From an uncultured Alphaproteobacteria bacterium (GTDB lineage Bacteria; Pseudomonadota; Alphaproteobacteria; Rhodobacterales; Rhodobacteraceae), in contig CAKMZE010000027.1 in the NCBI GenBank assembly GCA_929200295.1, forward strand, positions 7,752 through 21,342: 13,591 bases of DNA, read 5' to 3'. Under the pieces are notes generated by a model. The model was not told the origin of the DNA, did not search any database, and saw nothing but the letters and a program-made list of their open reading frames with translations. Position numbers and translations under genes: made by a program. Positions 1 through 7,691 of this stretch are shown here, piece by piece. Positions within the stretch are counted from its first letter, which is position 1. Every line of letters begins with the position of its first letter.

Positions 1-1
1 T

Positions 2-952
2 GTTGTGCCTATCGATGGGCAAGACTGGAGCACAGACCCATTCCAGGTAGTTGAAAAAGAAGGAAAATTATTTGGTCGCGGCACCTGTGATATGAAAGGG
101 TTTGATGCTTTGGCTCTCAGTGCTGTGCCACTCGCGCTTGGGCGCGGGCTAAAGCGTCCGCTGCAAATCGCGCTGAGCTATGATGAAGAGGTTGGGTGCG
201 TCGGCGCGCCGCCAATGATCGATCACATGTTGGCCCATGGTATGCCTGCAGCTGATACCGTTCTTGTGGGTGAGCCGTCGATGATGAAAGTCGTCACGGG
301 ACACAAGGGTGGATTTGGCTTTCATATTCATTTTCAGGGGTTTGAAGTGCATTCCTCAATTGCATATCAGGGTGTGTCCGCGATTATGATGGCGGCAAAA
401 CTGATCGATTGGGCAAATGGCATCAATGCGCAAAGCGCGGCCCAAACGCCGAGCCCGGTGAATGCGGCCTTTGATCCGCCTTATAGCTCACTGCATTTTG
501 GCACGATTAAGGGTGGCACGGCTAACAACATCACGGCCAAAGATTGCTATGTAACAATGGATGTTAGGCTGGTGCCTGGCGATGATAAATCCATGTGGCA
601 AGACCGGATTTTAGGCAAGCTGCATGAAATTGAGGCTGAAATGCAAAGTATCCAGCCTAGTTGCCGTGTCACAGCCACGCCTTTCTTCGGTATTCCGGGG
701 CTAAAACCCGAAGCGGATGGCCGCGCAGAGGCGCTCGCACGGGGTCTTACGGGGGATAACGGCACACATGTTGTCAGTTACGGGACCGAAGCAGGCCAAT
801 TCCAAGAGCGCGGCTATTCAGCCGTCGTTTGTGGGCCGGGCGATATTGCCCAAGCACATCAACCCAATGAATACATTACCGTCGATCAGTTTCAGCAGGG
901 CGAGGCGTTTATGTCGCGCTTGGTTGAGCATTTAGCAAGCGATCCCTTGTAG
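2..952 (+). CDS. argE: Acetylornithine deacetylase (M20 family), 5' end cut off
   Basis: Removes the acetyl group from N-acetylornithine to give ornithine in arginine synthesis; a cytoplasmic zinc-dependent M20 peptidase-family enzyme. The reading frame is open from base 2 (VVPIDGQDW), which matches the end of the family's GHTDVVPVDG motif. The first metal-binding His and the catalytic Asp of that motif therefore lie just off the left edge. Visible are the bridging metal Asp in GRGTCDMKG (near base 89), the catalytic/metal Glu pair in SYDEEVG (near 183-190), the metal Glu in VGEPS, and the final metal His in AQAHQPNE (near 857). About 316 codons are present against a usual length near 385-390, so roughly 70 residues are missing. 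The GTG at base 5 is internal, not the start. The TAG stop is 50 bases before the next M20 gene on the same strand. ArgE is preferred over DapE because of the VDGQDWSTDPF and GFEVHSS motifs, but substrate is inferred from family. Confidence 0.9.
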   Translation, partial: VVPIDGQDWSTDPFQVVEKEGKLFGRGTCDMKGFDALALSAVPLALGRGLKRPLQIALSYDEEVGCVGAPPMIDHMLAHGMPAADTVLVGEPSMMKVVTGHKGGFGFHIHFQGFEVHSSIAYQGVSAIMMAAKLIDWANGINAQSAAQTPSPVNAAFDPPYSSLHFGTIKGGTANNITAKDCYVTMDVRLVPGDDKSMWQDRILGKLHEIEAEMQSIQPSCRVTATPFFGIPGLKPEADGRAEALARGLTGDNGTHVVSYGTEAGQFQERGYSAVVCGPGDIAQAHQPNEYITVDQFQQGEAFMSRLVEHLASDPL

Positions 953-1002
953 GCTATCCTCAAGTCCGTCAGGGTAAAGTATCGTTTAACGCGGAGAGCA
1001 CC

Positions 1003-2166
1003 ATGCCGATCAAAAACCGTTTCGCTGAATTAGCCCCCAGTATCACTGAATGGCGCCGGGATTTGCATGCGCACCCCGAGATATTGTTTGAAACGCACCG
1101 CACGGCGGGCTTTGTCGCAGATAAACTGCGCGCCTTTGGCTGTGATGAGGTGGTAACAGGGATTGGCCGGACGGGCGTTGTTGGGGTTATTCGCGGACGG
1201 CAGGATACATCGCAAAAGGTGATCGGGTTGCGTGCGGATATGGATGCGCTGCCAATTCATGAGGCCACGGGGCTGCCATATGCATCGAAAACCGACAATG
1301 CCATGCATGCGTGTGGACATGATGGGCATACCGCGATGCTCCTTGGTGCGGCGCAATATCTTGCTGAGACACGCAATTTCAATGGAACCGTGATCGTGAT
1401 CTTTCAACCCGCAGAAGAGGGCGGCGGTGGCGGCCGTGAGATGTGCGAAGACGGCATGATGGATCGTTGGAACATTGATGAGGTTTACGGCATGCACAAT
1501 TGGCCCGGCATGCCTGTGGGCGCTTTCGCGATCCGCCCCGGGGCGTTTTTTGCGGCAACTGATCAGTTTGATATCACGATTGAAGGCAAAGGTGGCCATG
1601 CAGCAAAACCGCATGACACTGTGGATTCGACGCTCATTGCGTCACATGTTGTTCTGGCTTTGCAATCTATCGTGTCGCGCAATGCAGACCCGGTGGATCA
1701 GATCGTTGTGTCGGTGACCTCTATTGAAAGCTCTTCCAAGGCGTTTAACGTCATCGCGCAGCGGGTAAATTTAAAAGGCACAGTGCGCACAATGTCAGCG
1801 CAGATGCGTGATCTGGCGGAAACCCGGTTGAAAGCGATCGCAGAAATAACGGCGCAGGCCTTTGGCGCTACGGCTGATGTGACCTATTACCGTGGATACC
1901 CTTGTATGGTGAACCACGACGCGCAAACGTCATTTGCAGCGCAGGTTGCCAAAGACATATCGGGCGGCTGCGCTGATGCGCCGCTTGTCATGGGCGGCGA
2001 GGATTTTGCCTATATGCTCGAAGAGCGACCCGGCGCCTATATTCTTGTGGGCAACGGTGACAGCGCATCTGTGCACCACCCTGAATATAACTTTAATGAT
2101 GAGGCGATCCCAGCAGGCTGTAGCTGGTGGGCTGAGATCGCAGAAAAGCGCATGCCTTTGACGTAA
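1003..2166 (+). CDS. M20 amidohydrolase, hippurate hydrolase/N-acyl amino acid amidohydrolase type
   Basis: Predicted cytoplasmic metal-dependent amidohydrolase of 387 residues, the normal length for the HipO/AbgB/auxin-conjugate hydrolase group of family M20 (M20D). Family motifs run in order: RRDLHAHPE near residues 18-26, GLRADMDALPI 75-85, HACGHDGHTAML 102-113, FQPAEEGGGGG 134-144, GMHNWPGMPVG 163-173, GKGGHAAKPH 195-204, MGGEDFAYM 330-338 and VHHPEYNFND 357-366. Likely metal ligands are Cys104, His106, Glu139, His165 and His358; Glu138 is the likely catalytic base. No signal peptide is seen. The start is supported by GGAGA five bases upstream of the ATG. The gene follows argE by 50 bases on the same strand and may be co-transcribed with it; both cleave acyl-amino bonds. 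The exact substrate (hippurate, acyl amino acids, ectoine-derived or peptide conjugates) cannot be told from sequence. Confidence 0.88.
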   Translation: MPIKNRFAELAPSITEWRRDLHAHPEILFETHRTAGFVADKLRAFGCDEVVTGIGRTGVVGVIRGRQDTSQKVIGLRADMDALPIHEATGLPYASKTDNAMHACGHDGHTAMLLGAAQYLAETRNFNGTVIVIFQPAEEGGGGGREMCEDGMMDRWNIDEVYGMHNWPGMPVGAFAIRPGAFFAATDQFDITIEGKGGHAAKPHDTVDSTLIASHVVLALQSIVSRNADPVDQIVVSVTSIESSSKAFNVIAQRVNLKGTVRTMSAQMRDLAETRLKAIAEITAQAFGATADVTYYRGYPCMVNHDAQTSFAAQVAKDISGGCADAPLVMGGEDFAYMLEERPGAYILVGNGDSASVHHPEYNFNDEAIPAGCSWWAEIAEKRMPLT

Positions 2167-2180
2167 CAAAGCGGTAGGGT

Positions 2181-3185
2181 TTACCCGCCAGTATGCGACA
2201 TATGGCGGCTCACCTGACCATCGAGGCGTTGGCGAGAATAGTCAAAATCATGCCCCTTCGGCTTTTGACCAATTGCTGCGTGGATTGCTGCAATCAGCGG
2301 CGCATCGCCTTCGCTTGATCTGAGAGGCGCGCGTAAATCGGCATGTCCTTCTTGCCCAAGGCAGGTATAAATCTCACCGGTGCAGGTGATCCGCACGCGG
2401 TTACAGCTTTCGCAAAAATTATGGGTCAGTGGTGTAATAAACCCAATCTTCTGTTTGGTCTCTTCAAGCGCCACGTAACGCGCCGGGCCGCCTGTATTCA
2501 GCGGCAAATCAGTGAGCGTATACTGCTCGGCCAATGTGGCGCGCAGGTCTTTGAGCGGCCAATATTGCCCCAAACGGTCCTCATTGCCGATATCGCCCAT
2601 TGGCATGACCTCGATAAAGGTCAGGTCGATATCACGCTCCGCACACCATGATGTCAGGGTAAAGAGCTCGTCTTCGTTAAATCCCTTCAGCGCAACCGTA
2701 TTAATCTTTATGCGCAACCCTGCTTTTTGCGCCGCATCAATGCCGTTCAGCACCTGCGAAAGCCGCCCCCAGCGGGTGATTTCAGCGAATTTCGCGTCAT
2801 CCAGCGTATCAAGGCTCACGTTAATGCGCCGCACCCCTGCATCGGCGAGCGGTTGCGCGTATTTGGCAAGCTGACTGCCGTTTGTGGTAAGTGTCAGCTC
2901 TTTGAGCGCGCCGCTTGAGAGATGGCGCGACATGGCGTCAAAGAATGTCATGATGCCGCGCCGCACAAGCGGCTCACCACCTGTGATACGCAGCTTGGTA
3001 ATGCCCAGCTGAATGAATGCGGTACACATCCGATCAAGCTCTTCGAGTGTCAAAAGCTCTTTCTTAGGCAGAAAGCTCATGTTTTCGGACATGCAGTAGA
3101 CGCAGCGAAAATCGCAGCGGTCGGTGACCGAAACGCGCAGGTAGTTGATGGCGCGTGCAAAGGGATCAATAAGTGGGGCAGACAT
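2181..3185 (-). CDS. moaA: GTP 3',8-cyclase MoaA (molybdenum cofactor synthesis)
   Basis: Radical-SAM enzyme that, with MoaC, turns GTP into cyclic pyranopterin monophosphate, the first step of molybdenum cofactor synthesis. The 334-residue protein has the N-terminal SAM cluster CDFRCVYC (Cys24, Cys28, Cys31), the ITGGEPL motif at 67-73, a second 4Fe-4S site at the C-terminus (Cys258, Cys261, Cys275 in CESCNRVRITCTGEIYTC) and the conserved C-terminal Gly-Gly (333-334) needed for activity in the family. The frame stays open upstream to 3440, but those residues are arginine-rich low-complexity sequence antisense to a neighbouring gene and are not MoaA-like, so I place the start at the ATG at 3185, which gives MSAPLIDPFARAINYLRVSVTDRC. 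No Shine-Dalgarno precedes it; see the promoter at 3192-3220, which suggests a leaderless message. No other moa, moe or mob gene is in the window. Its 3' end converges on the M20 gene with 14 bases between. Confidence 0.95.
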   Translation of the reverse strand: MSAPLIDPFARAINYLRVSVTDRCDFRCVYCMSENMSFLPKKELLTLEELDRMCTAFIQLGITKLRITGGEPLVRRGIMTFFDAMSRHLSSGALKELTLTTNGSQLAKYAQPLADAGVRRINVSLDTLDDAKFAEITRWGRLSQVLNGIDAAQKAGLRIKINTVALKGFNEDELFTLTSWCAERDIDLTFIEVMPMGDIGNEDRLGQYWPLKDLRATLAEQYTLTDLPLNTGGPARYVALEETKQKIGFITPLTHNFCESCNRVRITCTGEIYTCLGQEGHADLRAPLRSSEGDAPLIAAIHAAIGQKPKGHDFDYSRQRLDGQVSRHMSHTGG

Positions 3186-3191
3186 ATCAAG

Positions 3192-3220
3192 ATAATATGC
3201 ATGGGCGGTGATCTGCGCAA
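3192..3220 (-). promoter_or_regulatory. Putative sigma-70 type promoter of moaA (leaderless)
   Basis: On the minus strand TTGCGC (3220-3215) and TATTAT (3197-3192) are separated by exactly 17 bases. The -10 matches TATAAT at five of six positions, the -35 matches TTGACA at four. The -10 ends six bases before the moaA ATG at 3185, so the usual start of transcription would fall on the ATG itself. That agrees with the missing Shine-Dalgarno. Inferred from pattern only. Confidence 0.45.
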
Positions 3221-3236
3221 GGGACGCCAGCGCATG

Positions 3237-3265
3237 TTGCCAGATTAATATGCGCGGCATAAACT
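3237..3265 (+). promoter_or_regulatory. Putative sigma-70 type promoter of the lipoprotein gene (leaderless)
   Basis: TTGCCA (3237-3242; five of six matches to TTGACA) and TAAACT (3260-3265; four of six to TATAAT) are 17 bases apart. Transcription would be expected to start near 3272, immediately before the ATG at 3273. No Shine-Dalgarno is seen upstream of that ATG. It mirrors the arrangement of the divergent moaA promoter in the same 87-base gap. Pattern-based inference. Confidence 0.45.
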
Positions 3266-3272
3266 GTGATTT

Positions 3273-3779
3273 ATGAAAAATGTGATGATTTTGACCCTTG
3301 TGGCCCTGCCTGTTTTGTCTGCTTGTGATGAGGTTTTGCAAGTTGAGCCTGTAACACCGCCGGATGTTGAACCCGTTGTTGAGACACTGGATCCAACGCC
3401 GCCGCCTCCGCCGCCACCCACTGCGCGCACGGTGGAACAATTTGACACCACCTCACAAGAGGACAGGGAGGCCGCAGTTGCGACACCCCAACCTGCGCAA
3501 GAAACCCGCTTGGGGGCTACGAATGTGTCATTGGGCGATGTGACGGACCCGGGTATTTGGCTTAAAACCGGCTTGGTTGATCAGCTGACTTTGGGGCGTG
3601 TCGCATTTCCTGACAAAGGCACGAGCGTGAACCTCGAATTGCGCCCCTCTGGTGGGGCTGCGACTGCGGCAAGCCAAATGAGCCTGGCCGCCATGCGGTT
3701 GCTTGAGATCCCGCTTACTGCGCTCGCTGATGTTATCGTATTCAAAAGACCCCCAGGAAGCGGTGGCGGCAGTAGCTAG
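3273..3779 (+). CDS. Hypothetical proline-rich lipoprotein
   Basis: A 168-residue protein of unknown function. The N-terminus (MKNVMILTLVALPVLSAC) is a typical lipoprotein signal: Lys2, a hydrophobic stretch and the lipobox LSAC, giving lipidation at Cys18. The residue after the Cys is Asp, which in enterobacterial Lol sorting retains lipoproteins in the inner membrane; whether the rule holds here is unknown. Next comes an acidic, proline-rich linker (about 25-52) with seven consecutive prolines, then a charged spacer and a compact domain at about 80-160 (SLGDVTDPGIWLKTGLV ... LAAMRLLEIPLTALADVIVFKR) that I do not recognise. The tail is Gly/Ser-rich. The start is fixed by the need for the complete signal peptide; starting at Met5 would lose the positive charge. 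It diverges from moaA and converges on the alkylation-repair gene with only seven bases between stops. An envelope role is inferred from the signal only. Confidence 0.82.
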   Translation: MKNVMILTLVALPVLSACDEVLQVEPVTPPDVEPVVETLDPTPPPPPPPTARTVEQFDTTSQEDREAAVATPQPAQETRLGATNVSLGDVTDPGIWLKTGLVDQLTLGRVAFPDKGTSVNLELRPSGGAATAASQMSLAAMRLLEIPLTALADVIVFKRPPGSGGGSS

Positions 3780-3786
3780 GGGAAAG

Positions 3787-4458
3787 CTATAGCTTGCTCC
3801 CTGCTTCTTTCACGGCAAAGGGTTTCATGTTGTCGGCATGTATGTGCAGAAACTGGCGGACCCGATCCGGATCATGCTTTGAAAGATCGCGCAGCCACCA
3901 TGCAATGGCTTTTTGAATAAACCACGTGTGATCAGTGACATAGCCTGCGGCCCAGCCTAGGATACGGTCGCGCGCGGCGAGCTCATGCGGTTTGGGATTG
4001 TTTTGTTTGGTCCAAGGTAGCGTCATCACCAATGCGGCCCTGCGGGTCCACATGTGATCAGAGCCTGTCCATTCTTCAACGTGATCAAGGCGGGCAGGAT
4101 TGGCTACAAGCCGCTTTTGCCCGGCGATACTGGCGTGATCAGCAACGGCCCAGGCATCAAAGGTAGGCACCCAACTGTAGATAAGGTCCCAAGCCCCGGT
4201 ATCATCTGGGCGAATGCGCGCTTGGGTCAAAAGCTTGGCCGCAGCGACCCGGCCCTCGTGAATGTTTGTGTCCCAAAGCCCGGCGGCCAAGGACAGCCGC
4301 GTATTGAGATCAATTTGCGCCCGCCACGATTTGACGGCCGCATCAATCACAGGGTTTGCCACCCCTAAGTAGGGACGGTCTAGCTTGTGATAGGCCGCCA
4401 TTTCGACGGCCTTCTGTGCGTCATGACCAAGCTCTGCCAGTGCTGTTTCTGGCGTCAT
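3787..4458 (-). CDS. DNA alkylation repair protein, AlkD-like HEAT-repeat glycosylase
   Basis: A 223-residue helical-repeat protein of the DNA alkylation repair (AlkD) family, whose characterised members excise N3- and N7-alkylated purines without flipping the base. The sequence is a run of amphipathic helices. The family's key residues appear in order: Trp103 and Asp107 in FDAWAVADH with the correct four-residue spacing (compare Trp109 and Asp113 of Bacillus cereus AlkD), Arg139/Arg140 in MWTRRAAL (compare Arg148), and Trp187 or Trp188 in FIQKAIAWWLRD (compare Trp187). Glycosylase chemistry is therefore plausible, though not all family members are catalytic. Its ATG overlaps the stop of glmS in an ATGA (4458-4455), so it is very probably translated by coupling from the glmU-glmS message, an unexpected partner for a repair gene. 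Only a weak purine-rich stretch precedes the ATG. The 3' end faces the lipoprotein gene. Confidence 0.85.
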   Translation of the reverse strand: MTPETALAELGHDAQKAVEMAAYHKLDRPYLGVANPVIDAAVKSWRAQIDLNTRLSLAAGLWDTNIHEGRVAAAKLLTQARIRPDDTGAWDLIYSWVPTFDAWAVADHASIAGQKRLVANPARLDHVEEWTGSDHMWTRRAALVMTLPWTKQNNPKPHELAARDRILGWAAGYVTDHTWFIQKAIAWWLRDLSKHDPDRVRQFLHIHADNMKPFAVKEAGSKL

Positions 4459-6278
4459 TCCACGGTAACGGATTTGGCGAGGTTGCGCGGCTGGTCCACA
4501 TCCGTGCCTTTCGCAATAGCCGTGTGGTAGGCCAGTAGCTGGGCAGGCACGGCATATAGGATAGGTGCGAGGAAATCATCAATCTCGGGCATTTCGATCG
4601 TGTCCCATGTGCCCTCACCGGCCTCGGAGATGCCTTGCTTGTCACTGATCAAGAGGACACGACCACCGCGCGCCATCACCTCTTGCATGTTCGACACCGT
4701 TTTGTCGAACACGGCGTCGCGTGGGGCCATGACGATCACAGGCACATGTTCATCGACAAGAGCGATAGGGCCATGCTTGAGTTCGCCGGATGCATAAGCT
4801 TCTGCGTGTATATAGCTGATTTCTTTTAGCTTTAATGCGCCTTCATGTGCGAGTGGGTACATCGCGCCGCGGCCCAAAAATAGAATATCGCGCGCCTCAG
4901 ACAATCCGCGCGCGGCGCGCACGCATTGGTCTTCGATTTGCAGTGAGAGGTTGATCACACCCGGTAAGGCACGCAAGGCGGCGAGCTTTTCGGCTAATGC
5001 GTCCTGGCTTAGGTGCCCGCGTTTATGGGCCGCTTCAAGTGCAAGTATAGCCAGTGTAGTCAATTGACAGGTAAACGCCTTGGTCGATGCCACACCGATT
5101 TCAGCGCCAGCGAGGATCGGTAATGCAAGATCACTTTCGCGCGCGATTGAGGATGTTTCGACATTCACGACCGATATGATCTTATCTGCCTTGCCGTCCA
5201 TATAGCGCAGGGCGGCTAAGGTATCCGCAGTCTCACCCGATTGTGATACGAAAAGCGCCACCGTGCCTTTGGTCACAGGTGGTTCGCGGTAGCGGAACTC
5301 TGATGCGACGTCGATCTCAACAGGCATATTGGCGATTTGTTCAAACCAATATTTCGCAACCATGCAAGCATAATAGGCGGTCCCGCAGGCGACCATTGTG
5401 ATGCGTTCGATGTTATCAAAATCAAGCCCTGCATCGGGCAAAGTAACAGCATCTGCATCCACAGAAATATAATGGCTCAGAGCACCTTGCAACACGGTTG
5501 GCTGCTCGGCAATTTCCTTTGCCATAAAGTGTTTATTGCCAGCTTTATCGATATTTGCGTTACCGACTTGGATCACTTGAATGGCGCGGTTTGCGATGTC
5601 GCCATTGGCATTGAGGATTTCAACGTGGTCGCGGGTGATAATCGCCCAATCGCCCTCTTCGAGATAGGTGATCTTATCCGTCAATGGTGCCAGCGCAATC
5701 GCATCAGATCCCACAAAATTCTCGCCCTCACCATGACCAATGGCCAAAGGTGAGCCTTTGCGTGCAGCGATCAACAGATCATCCTCGCCATCAAAGAGGA
5801 AACACAACGCATAGGCGCCTTCGAGCCGGGCGATGGTTTGCTCGACCGCATCACGTGGTGCTAGCCCTTGGTCGCGAAAATACTGGGTCAGCAGGGCAAC
5901 CGTTTCGGTATCCGTATCTGTGGAGTATGAAATTCCTTTTTCGGTCAAAAAGGCGCGCAATTCGCGAAAGTTCTCGATAATCCCGTTATGAACGACCGCA
6001 ACGCCGCCCGCGCGGTGGGGGTGTGCGTTGCTTGTGTTCGGCACGCCATGTGTTGCCCAACGCGTATGGCCGATGCCTGCTTTGCCAGCCAATGGCTCAT
6101 GCACCAGCAAATCAGACAGATTGACGAGCTTTCCCAACGCGCGGCGGCGATCTAAGGCATTGTCATTAATGGTTGCGATGCCCGCACTGTCATAGCCGCG
6201 ATATTCTAGCCGTTTCAGGCTATCGACCAGGATGGGAGCTGCTTCATTTCGGCTTAGAACGCCAACGATACCACACAT
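4455..6278 (-). CDS. glmS: Glutamine-fructose-6-phosphate aminotransferase (isomerizing)
   Basis: Makes glucosamine-6-phosphate from fructose-6-phosphate and glutamine, the first committed step to UDP-GlcNAc for peptidoglycan and LPS. The 607 residues match the usual length. The glutaminase domain starts with the nucleophile Cys2 (MCGIVGVLS), followed by RLEYRGYDSAGIA at 23-35, GHTRWATHG at 70-78, HNGIIENF at 97-104 and TDTETVA at 122-128. Two SIS sugar-isomerase domains follow with CGTAYYA, SQSGETADT, STKAFTCQ and the loop EAYASGELKHGP; the C-terminal KSVTVE carries the substrate-binding lysine (Lys602). Upstream AAAGGA (6292-6287) lies eight bases before the ATG and inside the end of glmU, only two bases separating the two genes. 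Downstream it overlaps the AlkD-like gene by four bases. No glmS ribozyme or leader can fit in the two-base gap, so control should come from the glmU promoter or by internal means. Confidence 0.97.
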   Translation of the reverse strand: MCGIVGVLSRNEAAPILVDSLKRLEYRGYDSAGIATINDNALDRRRALGKLVNLSDLLVHEPLAGKAGIGHTRWATHGVPNTSNAHPHRAGGVAVVHNGIIENFRELRAFLTEKGISYSTDTDTETVALLTQYFRDQGLAPRDAVEQTIARLEGAYALCFLFDGEDDLLIAARKGSPLAIGHGEGENFVGSDAIALAPLTDKITYLEEGDWAIITRDHVEILNANGDIANRAIQVIQVGNANIDKAGNKHFMAKEIAEQPTVLQGALSHYISVDADAVTLPDAGLDFDNIERITMVACGTAYYACMVAKYWFEQIANMPVEIDVASEFRYREPPVTKGTVALFVSQSGETADTLAALRYMDGKADKIISVVNVETSSIARESDLALPILAGAEIGVASTKAFTCQLTTLAILALEAAHKRGHLSQDALAEKLAALRALPGVINLSLQIEDQCVRAARGLSEARDILFLGRGAMYPLAHEGALKLKEISYIHAEAYASGELKHGPIALVDEHVPVIVMAPRDAVFDKTVSNMQEVMARGGRVLLISDKQGISEAGEGTWDTIEMPEIDDFLAPILYAVPAQLLAYHTAIAKGTDVDQPRNLAKSVTVE

Positions 6279-6280
6279 GT

Positions 6281-7633
6281 CTAGTGTCCTTTCTGCTGCT
6301 TCGCTTTTCGTGCTTTCAGCATATCAAAGAGTTTTTTTGCAAAGCCGTCTTTATTGACCTGTCTTGTGCGCCCTAAGCCCAAGGCATTGTCTGGCACATC
6401 TTCTGTAATCACTGATCCGCTGCCCGTCATGGCGTCATGTCCAACGCGCACCGGGGCCACGAGCATTGTTCCCGACCCGATAAAGGCGTTCGCGCCGATA
6501 TCTGTGTGGTGCTTAAAGACGCCGTCGTAATTGCATGTCACTGTGCCCGCGCCAACATTCGCCTTTTCGCCAATCGTCGCATCGCCAATATAGGTGAGGT
6601 GATTGACCTTTGCGCCTTCGGCGACTGTGGCGTTTTTAATCTCAACAAAGTTGCCGACCTTGGTGTTCTCAGCCAGTTCCGTGCCGGGGCGTAGGCGGGC
6701 ATAGGGGCCTACGGATGCGCCGCGCGACACATGGCAATCCTCAAGGTGCGAAAACGCACGGATTGTGGCGCTGCTTTCAATCGTGACACCGGGGCCAAAA
6801 ACGACATTGGGTTCAATGAAACTATCGCGTCCGATCACGGTATCATGCGCAAAATATACGGTGTCAGCGGCCTGTAACGTTACCCCGTTTTCAAGGGCCT
6901 CTGAACGGGCACGCGCTTGAAAGAGCGTTTCTGCGTTTGACAGTTCAGCACGTGAGTTAATGCCAAGTGTTTCGGCCTCATCACATGTAACAACCGTAGC
7001 AGATAGCCCCTGCGCGCGTGCAATGCCGATGATATCAGTGAGGTAGTACTCTTCGGCTGCGTTATCATTTTTAACTTGGTCAATCAGGTCAAAAAGCGCT
7101 GGTAAGTTTGCGGAGATAACGCCGCTATTGCAAAGCGTTATGGCGCGCTCTTGATCATTTGCGTCCTTAAATTCGACAATCTTTTCAAGCTGATCACCAT
7201 TTTGCACAAGACGTCCGTAACGCCCCGGGTCCGCAGCCTCAAACCCCAAGACGACGATATCATGGGTTTTCCGCGCCGCAGTCATCGCCTCTAACGTTTC
7301 GGGGCGGATAAAGGGCGTGTCGCCAAAAATCACAATCGCGTCGCCGTCAAAATCAGTCAGGGCTGTTTGCGCCTGTTGAACCGCATGTGCTGTGCCGTTT
7401 TGCTCTGTTTGCAGCGCAATTTCGATGGTTTCGTCCCAGTCCTGTGCGGCCTTAGCCACCGCATCAGCACCATGGCCCGCGACAACGACAGTGCGCTCAG
7501 GCGATAGGCTCGCGCCTGCTTTCAAGGCATGAACCAGCATCGGCGCGCCAGCGATCTGGTGAAGGACCTTTGGCAGGTCAGATTGCATCCGCGTGCCTTT
7601 GCCCGCTGCAAGAATGATAAGTGCTGTCGCCAT
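6281..7633 (-). CDS. glmU: Bifunctional GlcNAc-1-P uridyltransferase / GlcN-1-P acetyltransferase
   Basis: Catalyses the last two steps to UDP-GlcNAc: acetylation of glucosamine-1-phosphate and transfer of UMP. The 450 residues compare with about 456 in E. coli. The N-terminal nucleotidyltransferase domain (about 1-225) shows LAAGKGTRMQSDLPKVLH at 8-25 with Lys22, the QTEQNGTAHAV uracil-binding segment at 75-85 and the metal Asp105 in GDTPF. The C-terminal left-handed beta-helix (about 245-430) has hexapeptide repeats and the acetyltransferase residues in RLRPGTELAENTKVGNFVEIKN, VNHLTYIGD (catalytic His) and CNYDG. It is the first gene of the glmU-glmS-alkD-like unit and diverges from the HAD phosphatase gene across 134 bases. 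No strong Shine-Dalgarno precedes the ATG. The phosphomutase gene glmM is not in the window. Confidence 0.97.
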   Translation of the reverse strand: MATALIILAAGKGTRMQSDLPKVLHQIAGAPMLVHALKAGASLSPERTVVVAGHGADAVAKAAQDWDETIEIALQTEQNGTAHAVQQAQTALTDFDGDAIVIFGDTPFIRPETLEAMTAARKTHDIVVLGFEAADPGRYGRLVQNGDQLEKIVEFKDANDQERAITLCNSGVISANLPALFDLIDQVKNDNAAEEYYLTDIIGIARAQGLSATVVTCDEAETLGINSRAELSNAETLFQARARSEALENGVTLQAADTVYFAHDTVIGRDSFIEPNVVFGPGVTIESSATIRAFSHLEDCHVSRGASVGPYARLRPGTELAENTKVGNFVEIKNATVAEGAKVNHLTYIGDATIGEKANVGAGTVTCNYDGVFKHHTDIGANAFIGSGTMLVAPVRVGHDAMTGSGSVITEDVPDNALGLGRTRQVNKDGFAKKLFDMLKARKAKQQKGH

Positions 7634-7663
7634 AAGTTGAGTACCGGTTACTATTTGTTAAGT

Positions 7664-7691
7664 CTTCTACGCATTCCAGATGATTTCACAA
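7664..7691 (-). promoter_or_regulatory. Weak candidate promoter for the glmU-glmS unit
   Basis: In the 134-base gap between glmU and the HAD phosphatase gene, the minus strand reads TTGTGA (7691-7686), 16 bases, TAGAAG (7669-7664), each matching the consensus hexamer at four of six positions. It would give a leader of about 25-30 bases. A promoter must exist somewhere in this gap for the minus-strand unit, but this particular placement is tentative. I see no clear operator or terminator in the rest of the gap. Confidence 0.25.

Noticed and set aside
1030..1614. 194-codon open frame on the minus strand
   Set aside because: It lies wholly inside the M20 amidohydrolase gene, is rich in Cys, His and Arg, and has no recognisable motif; a shadow frame.
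2171..2188. GCGG...CCGC hairpin between the M20 gene and moaA as a bidirectional terminator
   Set aside because: Only four paired bases with a ten-base loop and no T-tract; it runs into the moaA coding end.
3186..3440. N-terminal extension of moaA in the same open frame (85 more residues)
   Set aside because: The extra residues include an arginine run that is only the antisense of the polyproline tract of the lipoprotein gene; MoaA proteins begin close to the SAM cluster, and 334 residues is the normal length.
3774..3794. Palindrome AGCTATAGCT and nearby TAGCT copies between convergent genes as a terminator
   Set aside because: The arms are short and AT-rich, and no T-run follows on either strand; it overlaps the stop codons and is probably chance.
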